Shown here piece after piece: positions 1 to 7,717 of a stretch of DNA of 10,234 nt. Made by a program: the position numbers and the translations under genes. Source of the DNA: Deinococcus sp. (GTDB taxonomy: Bacteria > Deinococcota > Deinococci > Deinococcales > Deinococcaceae); contig NZ_JAGLBG010000086.1 of assembly GCF_018260405.1 (NCBI RefSeq), forward strand, positions 1 to 10,234, given 5' to 3'. The notes under the pieces were generated by a model. That model saw nothing but the letters and a program-made list of their open reading frames with translations, was not told where the DNA came from and searched no databases. How positions within the stretch are numbered: the stretch's first letter is position 1; every line of letters begins with the position of its first letter.

Positions 1-486
1 GTTATCCACCACAAAGTCGGCGCCCGCAGGCCCCTGCGCGTCGTCACGGGCACAAACGCGGTTCATATTGGCCAGACCACGGTCAGTCACCTTGGGGTTG
101 GTGTTCACGGGGCTGACCATTGCCACGTGGCTGGGGGCCAGGGCGGCGCTGGCCGGAATGGCGACACCGCTATTCAGGGTGCCCACGACCGCCAGAATGG
201 TCTTGTCGGCGGCGACGCGGCGGGCGGCAGCGGTGCCGGTGGCCGGGTCGGCCTGGTCGTCATAGGCTACCAGCGACACGCTCATGCCCGCCTTGGCGAA
301 CTGGGCTTTCATATCGTTGATCGCCAGCTGGGTGCCGTTCTTAATCTGAAGGCCCTGGTTGCTGGAGCCGCCTGAGAGCGGGCTGATGGTGGCGATCTTG
401 ATGCTGCTCAGGGCACCGGCACTGCTGAGGGTTACGGCAGCCAACAGGCTGAGGCTTAAAGCATACACTTTATTTTTATTCTTCAT
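1..486 (-). CDS. ABC transporter substrate-binding protein, branched-chain amino acid (LivJ/LivK) type; partial
   Basis: Only the N-terminal 162 codons are present; the gene runs off the left edge. The protein starts MKNKNKVYALSLSLLAAVTL, a typical signal peptide (Lys-rich start, hydrophobic core about residues 8-24, likely cleavage after the AGA near residue 26). The mature part begins SIKIATISPLSGGSSNQG and continues with GTQLAINDMKAQF, VAYDDQADPATGTAAARRV and a VVGTLNSGVAIPA segment, the hallmarks of type I periplasmic binding proteins of the LivJ/LivK family. By family it would bind an amino acid or similar small ligand outside the membrane and hand it to a Liv-type permease; the ligand cannot be told from this part. 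The ATG at 484-486 is preceded by GGAGG (491-495) with a short 4-nt spacer. Permease and ATPase genes may lie beyond the left edge; none is visible here. Confidence 0.9.
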   Translation of the reverse strand, partial: MKNKNKVYALSLSLLAAVTLSSAGALSSIKIATISPLSGGSSNQGLQIKNGTQLAINDMKAQFAKAGMSVSLVAYDDQADPATGTAAARRVAADKTILAVVGTLNSGVAIPASAALAPSHVAMVSPVNTNPKVTDRGLANMNRVCARDDAQGPAGADFVVDN

Positions 487-542
487 AATTCCTCCGGGAA
501 ATATTCCAGGTGCAGGGCACCGTGTACGTTGAAGATGGCGTA

Positions 543-571
543 ATTCTAAGAGGGCCTTTAGGGGATGTCAA
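543..571 (-). promoter_or_regulatory. sigma-70 type promoter of the substrate-binding protein gene
   Basis: On the minus strand, TTGACA (566-571) and TAGAAT (543-548) are separated by exactly 17 bp, which is close to perfect consensus. Transcription would start near 536, leaving a leader of about 50 nt before the ATG at 486, with GGAGG just upstream of the start. This is the strongest promoter in the window. Confidence 0.85.
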
Positions 572-968
572 TGCGCCGTTAATCTGGAATAAGGACCAGT
601 CAACCGTTTCTACCAGAAAAATGACCGAGAATGTTGCGCTTTCTTGTAGAATGTCGCAATAAATTGGGCCCGAAGTTCAAAAAAATTGTTACAGCCTGCA
701 AGTTGCCCCCACTGAGCTACTCGGAAGGGTAGGGCGGCTGGACAGGGCCGTTAGGCAAAGGGCAGAGAAACGTTAGAATGGGTAAACACAGCATACTCCC
801 AAATCACCTGCCCATATGCACGGCAACCCGCGCCCGGCCCCGGCGAGGCTACCGAATGGGGCGGCAGTGTTGAGAAAAGACCATCACGGGGGCGGCGCTG
901 GATGCACGGCGCAGCTTGAAAAAAGCCTGGTGTGCAGCCAGGATTTGTGGCGTTCGCAGAGTCGGGAC
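572..968. other. non-coding stretch between the binding-protein promoter and the miniature element
   Basis: About 400 bp without a credible gene; the short open frames here have no recognisable protein features and no convincing start signals. Two things stand out. AGAATGTTGCG (628-638) and AGAATGTCGCA (648-658) form an imperfect direct repeat (9 of 11 positions) exactly 20 bp apart, lying 57-87 bp upstream of the -35 box at 566-571. CCTGG (926-930) and CCAGG (938-942) can form a small hairpin. The rest shows nothing I can name. Confidence 0.6.
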
Positions 969-1107
969 TTAGAGCAGTTCGCAAAAAGATGGTGCTCTTT
1001 TGACCATCTTTTTGCCGAGTGCAACGAGTGAAAAAAAGAGCAGGACGTAGAACGAAGGGGGCGGCGGTGTTGTTCCGACGTGCCCATCATTCGGAGAACT
1101 GCTCTAA
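969..1107 (-). mobile_element. MITE-like miniature inverted-repeat element, copy 1 (139 bp)
   Basis: The ends are perfect 12-bp inverted repeats, TTAGAGCAGTTC (969-980) and GAACTGCTCTAA (1096-1107). The inverted similarity extends to 20 of 24 positions. It is too short to code for a transposase. A second copy in opposite orientation lies at 7883-8023, about 95% identical (seven substitutions and one 2-bp indel by eye). The innermost plausible target duplication is TA (970-971 and 1105-1106), as left by IS630/Tc1-type and some IS5-group transposases; the empty site would read TTAA. Inside, a 13-bp perfect stem (981-993 and 1003-1015) encloses a 9-nt loop. The element sits 15 bp beyond the stop codon of the HIT gene. 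Strand minus is assigned so that both copies read in the same sense. Confidence 0.85.
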
Positions 1108-1122
1108 CAGGCGAAACTCCGC

Positions 1123-1461
1123 TCAGATGTCCTGATCGGGGCCGCCCTCCCAGCCCGCCAGAATATGAATGTGGGTATGAAAGACCATCTGGCCGCCGCC
1201 TTTGCCGCAGTTGACGACCAGGCGGTAATCCTCAGCGTGCTGTCTGGCGACCTTGATGGCCGTCAGCCACAGTTCCCCCATTTCCTGTGGGTCGGTAATC
1301 TCGTCTACACGGGTGCTGACCTTCTTGGGAATGACCAGCAAGTGTAACGGGGCCTTAGGTGCGATGTCCTTGATGGCGATGTAGCGGTCATCCTCGTATA
1401 CGACAGTGCTGGGAATCTCACGGGCGATGATGCGCTCGAACAGGGTCGGGGAATCGCTCAT
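1123..1461 (-). CDS. HIT-family (HINT-like) purine nucleotide hydrolase
   Basis: A 112-residue protein with the full HIT signature FHTHIHI at residues 94-100, in which His95, His97 and His99 form the histidine triad. The upstream motif APKAPLHLLVIPKKV (34-48) and the N-terminal IIAREIPSTVVYEDD (11-25) are typical of HINT/YcfF proteins, and the length matches that family. HINT enzymes hydrolyse purine nucleoside phosphoramidates and adenylated lysine in the cytoplasm; the physiological substrate is usually unclear. It follows nadE on the same strand after 140 bp but has its own TAAACT box only 6 nt before the ATG, so it is probably transcribed separately as a leaderless mRNA. No Shine-Dalgarno site is present. 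The miniature element begins 15 bp after the stop. Confidence 0.93.
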   Translation of the reverse strand: MSDSPTLFERIIAREIPSTVVYEDDRYIAIKDIAPKAPLHLLVIPKKVSTRVDEITDPQEMGELWLTAIKVARQHAEDYRLVVNCGKGGGQMVFHTHIHILAGWEGGPDQDI

Positions 1462-1467
1462 GGGTGT

Positions 1468-1473
1468 AGTTTA
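1468..1473 (-). promoter_or_regulatory. -10 box for leaderless HIT gene
   Basis: TAAACT on the minus strand (within TATAAACT, 1468-1475) ends 6 nt before the ATG, the TANNNT-to-start spacing known for leaderless deinococcal genes. No good -35 hexamer sits at 16-18 bp; TTGGAC lies only 11 bp upstream. Confidence 0.6.
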
Positions 1474-1516
1474 TACGAACTGCCGTCCAATGCCGCCTAT
1501 CCGGAACGGCGCCGGG

Positions 1517-1542
1517 TACGGGTCCATTTTGCGAAACCCGTA
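1517..1542. other. stem-loop between nadE and the HIT gene
   Basis: TACGGGT (1517-1523) pairs perfectly with ACCCGTA (1536-1542) across a 12-nt loop. It lies about 60 bp downstream of the nadE stop and 55 bp upstream of the HIT start. There is no T-tract, so it is not a clear intrinsic terminator; it could be a weak terminator, an mRNA end stabiliser, or chance. Confidence 0.4.
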
Positions 1543-1601
1543 TTCCCCTTCTTGCCTCCGCTCGGATTGCACCTGAAATAACCAGATTTAACCGGAACGC
1601 C

Positions 1602-2480
1602 TTAGGCCGTCTGCCACCAGCCGTCGAAAGGTGTGACCGGCTGCGCCCGCTTGTGACGCGTGTTCAGGAAAATGGTTTCCAGCCTATCGGCCACGGCCCT
1701 CGGCACCTCACGGCCTTCCAGATAAGCGTCAATTTCGGCGTAGGTCAGCCCGAGCGCCGCCTCGTCGCTTAGCCCTGGACGGCCATCTTCTAGGTCAGCC
1801 GTTGGCACCTTGAGCCAGGTGCTTTCCGGTGCGCCGAGATGTTTCAGCAGACTGGCTCCCTGATTCTTGGTTAGACCAGTCAAGGGGGTCAGGTCCACGC
1901 CGCCGTCGCCATATTTGGTGTAGAACCCCGTGACGGCTTCGGCGGCGTGGTCGGTGCCCACCACCAGTAGGCCCAGCTGCCCGGCGATGGCGTACTGCGT
2001 GACCATGCGTTCCCGCGCCTTGACGTTGCCGCGCACGAAGTCGCGCAACTCTTCACCCAGGGCGCCGCGCACAGCTTCCGAGGCGGCGTCGGTGGCGGCC
2101 CTAATGTTCACTGTAACGGTGCGGTCAGGCCGGATGAATTCTATCGCCCGTTGCGCGTCGGCTTCGTCGGCCTGTACGCCGTGGGGCAGTCGCACGGCCA
2201 CAAAGGTCGCCCCGCTTCCGGCGGCCCGCACGCGCTCGGCGGCCAGTTGGCACAGCCGCCCGGCCAGCGCCGAGTCCTGCCCGCCGCTGATGCCCAGTAC
2301 GTAGCCCTTGGCTGGGGTAGAACCCAGGTAGTCGGTCAGAAAACTCACGCGGCGCTCGATTTCCTCTGCGGGGTCGATGCCGGGCTTTACGTGCAGTTCA
2401 CGGCGAATCTGTTCGCGCAGGGGGCCGGACTGGGCCTGGGCTGGGGCCTGAGTCTGGGCTGGGGGCTGTGACTCGGTCAT
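1602..2480 (-). CDS. nadE: ammonia-dependent NAD(+) synthetase
   Basis: A 292-residue protein, close to the about 275 of E. coli NadE and lacking the N-terminal glutaminase (nitrilase) domain of the long glutamine-dependent form. It makes NAD from deamido-NAD, ATP and ammonia, the last step of NAD synthesis, in the cytoplasm. The PP-loop SGGQDS is at residues 65-70. The family block GTDHAAEAVTGFYTKYGDGG spans 175-194, followed by DLTPLTGLTKNQ. The C-terminus carries the usual TRHKRAQPVTPFD (274-286). Residues 5-17 form a low-complexity Gln/Ala/Pro tail that is not part of the fold. The ATG is chosen because a TTGACC/CATACT promoter ends 6 nt upstream and there is no Shine-Dalgarno site. The helical-protein gene lies 47 bp upstream, and that spacer holds this promoter. 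Confidence 0.96.
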   Translation of the reverse strand: MTESQPPAQTQAPAQAQSGPLREQIRRELHVKPGIDPAEEIERRVSFLTDYLGSTPAKGYVLGISGGQDSALAGRLCQLAAERVRAAGSGATFVAVRLPHGVQADEADAQRAIEFIRPDRTVTVNIRAATDAASEAVRGALGEELRDFVRGNVKARERMVTQYAIAGQLGLLVVGTDHAAEAVTGFYTKYGDGGVDLTPLTGLTKNQGASLLKHLGAPESTWLKVPTADLEDGRPGLSDEAALGLTYAEIDAYLEGREVPRAVADRLETIFLNTRHKRAQPVTPFDGWWQTA

Positions 2481-2486
2481 GCGCGG

Positions 2487-2514
2487 AGTATGTCACGCCC
2501 GGCAGGAGGGTCAA
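2487..2514 (-). promoter_or_regulatory. nadE promoter, leaderless
   Basis: Minus strand: TTGACC (2509-2514), 16-bp spacer, CATACT (2487-2492), then 6 nt to the nadE ATG. Transcription would start at or next to the initiation codon. The promoter fits entirely in the 47-bp gap behind the preceding gene. Confidence 0.75.
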
Positions 2515-2527
2515 CACGGCAGCTCTT

Positions 2528-3205
2528 TCAGCTGAAGGGCCTTGCCCACACCTCGCCCAGCTCGCCTGCTTGGGCTGTGGCCTGCGCTTCGTCGGGGCGG
2601 CGCAGGGCCAGCAGGGCGATCAGGCAGGCCGGACTGCACGGGGCGCTGCGTTCCAGGGCTTTTTCGGCGCTGCGGGTGCCTTTGCTTAGGCCGCCCGCAC
2701 GTAACTGGGCGTGGGCCAGCACCGCCAGCAGGTGGGGGTCGGCGCTGTGGCCCGTCAGCTCGGCCACTTTCAGGCCCTCGGCCAGCGAGCGCAGAGCGGC
2801 GAAGGGCGCGTGCAGTTGCTGTTCGCCGCGCAGGGTCGCTAGGGCGATGATGGCCCCGGCGTCACCTTCCTGGCGGGCCAGGTGCAGGACGGCGAGGCTG
2901 CCTTCCAACGTGAGCTGCCCGAGCTGCCACTGGGCGCGGGCACGCAGGGCCGCTGGGCGGGCCGTGGCGGGTTCGGCCTGCAAGGTGTTTAGCGCCTCGT
3001 GTGCGCGGCCCAGGCGCAGCTGAGCGGCGGCGCGGGTCAGCGGGTCACGGCTCCAGTCCAGCGCCAGCGTGGGCCGCCCGAGGGCCAGGGCCAGCCCTGC
3101 CGCCCGTTCCTGCTCCTGCGCGGTCAGTTCCGCAAACAACTGGCGTACCTGCAAAACATTCCCCTGCTCCAGCATATGAGCAAGGGAATTGAAGGGGAGG
3201 CTCAT
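2528..3205 (-). CDS. helical (TPR-like) protein of unknown function
   Basis: I do not recognise a named family. The 225-residue product is rich in Leu, Ala, Arg and Gln, has no signal peptide or membrane segment, and reads as a string of amphipathic helices, for example LGRAHEALNTLQAEPATARP (65-84) and RAQWQLGQLTLEGSLAVLHL (90-109). The spacing of Ala, Leu and Gly resembles degenerate tetratricopeptide or Sel1-like helical repeats, which would suggest a scaffold or protein-binding role; this is inference. Cys191 and Cys195 near the C-terminus are the only cysteines. Strong third-position GC supports it as a real gene. The start at 3205 is uncertain: no Shine-Dalgarno site or clear leaderless -10 is visible, and Met11 is an alternative. 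nadE follows after 47 bp under its own promoter. Confidence 0.75.
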   Translation of the reverse strand: MSLPFNSLAHMLEQGNVLQVRQLFAELTAQEQERAAGLALALGRPTLALDWSRDPLTRAAAQLRLGRAHEALNTLQAEPATARPAALRARAQWQLGQLTLEGSLAVLHLARQEGDAGAIIALATLRGEQQLHAPFAALRSLAEGLKVAELTGHSADPHLLAVLAHAQLRAGGLSKGTRSAEKALERSAPCSPACLIALLALRRPDEAQATAQAGELGEVWARPFS

Positions 3206-3551
3206 GGCGGCCAGTGTTTCATAACGCCGCTCTTACTGCTGCTTGGTGTGCCTGCGTTGGCAGTCACCTGTCTGAAGAAACCACCAATGGACACCCCATG
3301 GTGCTCAGAGTTTGCTCTGGGCGGAAGCGAGTAGGAAAACGACAGGTTCCGGGGCATGGGGGAATTGGACGCAAGCCGTATTTTTTCCTACTCCTCCCAG
3401 TTGGATATCATCTCTCGAGCTGGGGGATTCAATCGGAAGCGGTAGTCGTCAGCGCGGCGTTTAGGAAGGGAGCCTGCCCGCGTTCCGACCGTACCAGAAT
3501 TGAGCGGAAGCCGTAGGACAAGTTCGGGCGCTGGCACTCTGGGCGGTGGCC
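3206..3551. repeat. non-coding region with degenerate short repeats
   Basis: This 346-bp gap has no credible gene; open frames here have irregular composition. Four loose copies of a roughly 20-bp motif around CGGAAGCCGTA occur near 3316-3335, 3362-3380, 3428-3447 and 3498-3520. The best copy reads TTGAGCGGAAGCCGTAGGAC. A compact hairpin, GCTCAGAG/CTCTGGGC with a TTTG loop (3303-3322, one G-U pair), lies near the helical-protein gene. CCCAG (3396-3400) faces CTGGG (3420-3424) around a palindromic-looking centre. No promoter for the helical-protein gene could be fixed with confidence. Confidence 0.5.
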
Positions 3552-4666
<1,115 letters not shown>

Positions 4667-4670
<4 letters not shown>

Positions 4671-5524
4671 GCTTTAACCTCCCCGGCCCACTCCAGCACG
4701 GCGGCGGCCACCTGTTCGGGGTTCAGAGCCACCGTGTCCAGAATCAGTGCCCGCTCTGGTGGCAGGGTACGCAGGTAAGCTTCGGCGGCCTGCGGGTCGT
4801 AATTGCGGCGCTCGCTCACCACGATTTTAACCTTCGCGGCGATGTCCTGCGGCGTGTGACCTGCGGCGGTCAGCTGTGTCAGCTTGTTCAACTCTGCTTC
4901 GGAAAACACGTCTTGCACCCCTCTGATATCCAGCAGCGCCGTTCTTAGGCCAGTGTGCAGATCAGCCGAGTTTGAACCGGAAACCTGGTCGCCTGCACTA
5001 TGGTCGCCTGCAATCTGGCCGACTGTAATCTGGTCAAAGGTGTCGCCCCGGCCCAGTAGCCGCCCGACCCGCACACTGTCGGGTGCACCCAGCGCAACAA
5101 AACGCCAACTGGGGTAGGTTTCGGCGGCGTACCGGACTTCGTCGAGGCCGCGCAGACCGTCGAACACCAGGGCGCTGCCCCAGTAGGCCGTGTCGACCAC
5201 CAGCGAGCCGAGCGCCTGCGCCATGCCGCCGGGGTGCTGGGTGCGGTACTGCGCGGTCAGGCGAAAGCGTTCCTCGCGGTCGGTCACGGGTGTTCCGGCC
5301 AGCGGCAAGATCATGACGGCGTCGGTGATTTCGCGGCGGTCAGGCAGGACGCGGCCTGTGGTTCCGGCCAGCGCCGAGAGCGCAGTGCTTTTGCCCACGC
5401 CCGTAACGCCGACCAGCACGGTCAGGGGCAGGTCGGACAGGCGGCGTTCGTCGGTGCTCAGGTCGGCGCTCGGGGCCGCGCTACGGGAGTCGGCCCGCAG
5501 GTAGGGCAGGGGAGTGAGAGTCAT
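4667..5524 (-). CDS. P-loop NTPase, kinase-like, unknown substrate
   Basis: A 285-residue protein with Walker A GVTGVGKS at residues 39-46 and an aspartate at the end of a hydrophobic strand, ALVFDGL (118-124), that could act as Walker B. The later strand RFVALGAP followed by DSVRVGRLLGRGDTFDQI (149-166) resembles the LID region of nucleotide kinases, and the end LILDTVALNPEQV (260-272) is like the final strand of small-molecule kinases; kinase activity is therefore inferred, not shown. Right after the putative LID comes an expansion of four 5-residue units (DQITV, GQIAG, DHSAG, DQVSG) encoded by a 15-bp tandem array. The ATG at 5524 is preferred over upstream in-frame codons because TAGCCT lies 8 nt before it and the extra 45 residues look like translated intergenic DNA. 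Its stop overlaps the start of the MLE-type gene. Confidence 0.78.
4678..4684 (-). promoter_or_regulatory. ribosome-binding site deciding the GTG start of the MLE-type gene
   Basis: GGGGAGG on the minus strand, 7 nt before the GTG at 4668-4670. It lies inside the end of the P-loop gene and supports translational coupling through the GTGA overlap. Confidence 0.8.
4984..5043. repeat. 15-bp tandem array, four units, in frame in the P-loop gene
   Basis: On the plus strand the units 4984-4998, 4999-5013, 5014-5028 and 5029-5043 repeat with period 15. The first two share TGGTCGCCTGCA exactly; the last is the most diverged. They encode a repeated five-residue Asp/Gly-Gln-rich loop. Confidence 0.75.
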
Positions 5525-5754
5525 CGGTTCAGAGGCTAGCGCCCCCGGCACCTGAAGACTTGGCAAAGGTTCAGTCAAGGCCCCCCGAAGTTCAATGACT
5601 CCCCGGCACTCTCTAGACTGCGGGGCGGAAGTAGCGGCACATGCACAGTCTGAACCCACTGCCCTGACCGAAAGACCAACCTGTTGGCCCGCCCGGCAGC
5701 TTGACCGTACACTGACGCCTCAAGGCAGCCTAAACAGCATAAGGACGTGAACGC
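5525..5754. promoter_or_regulatory. divergent intergenic region between the P-loop gene and the PRC-barrel gene
   Basis: Minus strand: TAGCCT (5533-5538) ends 8 nt before the P-loop gene ATG, consistent with a leaderless start, though no good -35 is present. Plus strand: TTGGCC (5684-5689), 18-bp spacer, TACACT (5708-5713), then AAGGA (5741-5745) 9 nt before the PRC-barrel ATG. A TTGACC at 5701-5706 has no matching -10. I see no copy of the deinococcal radiation/desiccation palindrome. Confidence 0.5.
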
Positions 5755-7668
5755 ATGATTAAAGGCAAAGAAATTATCGGACGTAACATTGTGGCCCTCA
5801 GTACGGGCGAAAAGGTAGAAACGGTGCATGACGTGGTGTTTGACCATCAGGCCAACCGGGTGCTGGCGCTGCTGGTCGAGGAAGGCGGCTGGTTTCGCTC
5901 GGCCAAGGCCATTCCGTTCGGGCGTATTCGCAGCATCGGGGAACACGCCGTGATGATTGGTAGCCCCGAGGACGTGACCACCAGCCGTGATGATGCCCGC
6001 CTGGCCGACGCGCTCGAAAGCAAAACCACCCTGATCGGCATGACCCTGCTGACCACCGATGGGCAGAACCTGGGCCGCATTGCCGACGTATACTTCGACG
6101 AGTACAGTGGCGCCGTGGTCGGGTATGAAGCGACTGGCGGCCTCTTTGCCGACATGAGCAGCGGACGCGCCTTTGTGCCTGCGCCCAGCGACGTGCAGAT
6201 CGGGGCCGACGCCGCCATCGTGCCGCTGGCCGTGGCCGCCGCCATGAAGGAAAACCCCGGCGGCATCAGGGGCGCGATCAAGTCGGTGGGCGACGCCGTT
6301 TCCGGAACCGTTCAGAACGCCAGCGACAGCGTTAAGGGCGCGGTGGACACCGCCCGCGAAGCCGTTAACGACCGCCAGCAGGAGTACGTGGTCGGCAAGA
6401 CCAGCAACACCGATCTGGTCGCCGAGGATGGCACCGTTATTATCAAAAAGGGCGAAACCATTACCCCGCTGCATGCCGAAGTCGCCGAGCGGCACGGCAA
6501 ATTACCCGCGCTGTCGGCTGCGGCCACGGGCGGGGTGGTCACTGGCGCGGCGGCTCAGGCCAGCGAGGTGGTCAGGGGCGCTTACGAGGACGCAGCCAGC
6601 GCGGCCAAAGAGCGCCAGAAGGACTTTGTGATCGGCAAGACGGCGGGCGCAGACATCGTGCTGGACAACGGTATGCCGATTGTGCATAAGGGCGACGTGA
6701 TTACCCAGGCCCAGGCCGACGCTGCCGAGAAAGCAGGCAAGCTGACCGCGCTCTCGGCGGCCGCAACGGGGGGCAGCCTTGCCGACGCGCTGGACAGCGC
6801 CAAAGCACGGGTGCAGGACAGCTACGACGATGTCAAGGACGCCGCCGCCGACCGCCAGAAGGCTTACGTGATCGGCAAGATCGCGGGCCATAACGTCGTG
6901 TCGGACAGCGGCGAGGTCATTGTGGCTAAAGGGATAACCATCAGTGCCCATCACGCGAACCGTGCCGAGCAGACTGGGCAATTGGCCGCCCTGACCGCTG
7001 CGGCCACGGCGGGAACAGTCGTTACGGCGGTGACTCCGGCGGCAGACGCGGCCCCCCACAGCCTTCCATTGACCGTACAAGACACCCTGGGGAACCGGGT
7101 CAAACACGATGTGCGTGCGCCCGGCGGCAGCCTGCTGGCCGTGCAGGGGCAAATCGTGACCACCGATCTGGTTGCCCGCGCCGAGAATCTGGGGATGCAG
7201 CAGGAACTGATAGACGCTACCGTGGGCCAGCCCTCCGATCATGCAGGCGATAAGGTCGCGGAAGTGACTGCTGGGGCCAGTGCAGCGGTGGCCAGCGTGG
7301 CTGAGAGCGCAACCAACCTGCTTAACAAGGCCAAGAGCTGGCTGCACGACAAGCGTGAGGAAACTGAAGCCGCCCTGAACAGCCGCGATCAGGCTGACCG
7401 CGAGCAGCGGGTGCGCGATGCGCTGGGCCGCCCCGTGACCCGCGTGATTCTTGCGCCCGACGACAGCATTATCCTGAACATTGGCGAAATCGTGACCAAC
7501 AAGGCCATTAGTGCCGCCCAGCAGGGCAAGGTGTTGGATATTCTGCTCGACAGCGTAAGCAAGGAGCCTCCGGCCATCGATCCGCTGGCGACCCGCCCCG
7601 ACGAAACAGGCAAAGCGGCGCTGGCCAGCCAGCATGTGGTCATGCCGGACGAAACCAAGCCCAGCTAA
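5755..7668 (+). CDS. two-PRC-barrel protein with five tandem beta-rich modules
   Basis: A 637-residue protein without signal peptide or membrane segment. Residues 1-72 and about 89-160 are two PRC-barrel domains (GKEIIGRNIVALSTGEKV; LIGMTLLTTDGQNLGRI), folds that in other proteins bind partners such as ribosome-maturation or photosynthetic complexes. From 171 on, Ala/Asp/Lys-rich amphipathic helices alternate with a module of about 45 residues: YVVGKTSNTDLV, DGTVIIKKGETIT, AERHGKL, ALSAAATGG. Three copies are in exact 80-residue register (DRQ/ERQ/DRQ at 206, 286, 366; ALSAAATGG or a variant at 252, 332, 412). Two diverged copies follow at about 444-488 and 556-600, separated by a charged helix with LNKAKSWLHDKREETEA (523-539). 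The linkers recall LEA-like helices, so a stress or envelope role is possible but unproven. The start has AAGGA 9 nt upstream. Many antisense open frames here are shadows of its GC-rich codons. Confidence 0.9.
   Translation: MIKGKEIIGRNIVALSTGEKVETVHDVVFDHQANRVLALLVEEGGWFRSAKAIPFGRIRSIGEHAVMIGSPEDVTTSRDDARLADALESKTTLIGMTLLTTDGQNLGRIADVYFDEYSGAVVGYEATGGLFADMSSGRAFVPAPSDVQIGADAAIVPLAVAAAMKENPGGIRGAIKSVGDAVSGTVQNASDSVKGAVDTAREAVNDRQQEYVVGKTSNTDLVAEDGTVIIKKGETITPLHAEVAERHGKLPALSAAATGGVVTGAAAQASEVVRGAYEDAASAAKERQKDFVIGKTAGADIVLDNGMPIVHKGDVITQAQADAAEKAGKLTALSAAATGGSLADALDSAKARVQDSYDDVKDAAADRQKAYVIGKIAGHNVVSDSGEVIVAKGITISAHHANRAEQTGQLAALTAAATAGTVVTAVTPAADAAPHSLPLTVQDTLGNRVKHDVRAPGGSLLAVQGQIVTTDLVARAENLGMQQELIDATVGQPSDHAGDKVAEVTAGASAAVASVAESATNLLNKAKSWLHDKREETEAALNSRDQADREQRVRDALGRPVTRVILAPDDSIILNIGEIVTNKAISAAQQGKVLDILLDSVSKEPPAIDPLATRPDETGKAALASQHVVMPDETKPS
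6370..7014 (+). repeat. 240-bp in-frame tandem repeat within the PRC-barrel gene
   Basis: Units start at 6370, 6610 and 6850 with near-identical openings (GACCGCCAG, GAGCGCCAG, GACCGCCAG). The third unit is shorter, losing similarity after about 7014. The period is exactly 80 codons. Confidence 0.85.
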
Positions 7669-7682
7669 GCGGGATGAAACCT

Positions 7683-7717
7683 AAGTGGGCCGCTTCCTGT
7701 TAGAGGCGGCCACTTTT
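7683..7717 (+). terminator. intrinsic terminator of the PRC-barrel gene
   Basis: AAGTGG-CCGC (7683-7693, with one bulged G) pairs with GCGGCCACTT (7706-7715 region) across a loop, followed by TTTT. It lies 15 bp after the stop codon. Confidence 0.7.

Noticed and set aside
816..1090. Short open frames on both strands crossing element copy 1
   Set aside because: They run through the inverted repeats and hairpin, lack ribosome-binding sites and have no protein-like pattern.
4984..5043. Short tandem array as a CRISPR
   Set aside because: Units are directly adjacent without spacers, in frame, and diverged.
5525..5659. 45-residue N-terminal extension of the P-loop protein
   Set aside because: Composition looks like translated intergenic DNA, and a leaderless-type -10 box precedes the internal ATG at 5524.
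5525..5754. Radiation/desiccation response palindrome in the divergent promoter region
   Set aside because: No sequence close to the known deinococcal TTATGTCATTGACATAA-type palindrome was found here or at the other starts.
5575..7635. Long minus-strand open frames (306 and 377 codons) opposite the PRC-barrel gene
   Set aside because: They arise from GC-rich codons of the plus-strand gene, whose domain and repeat structure is unmistakable. The antisense products show no family features.
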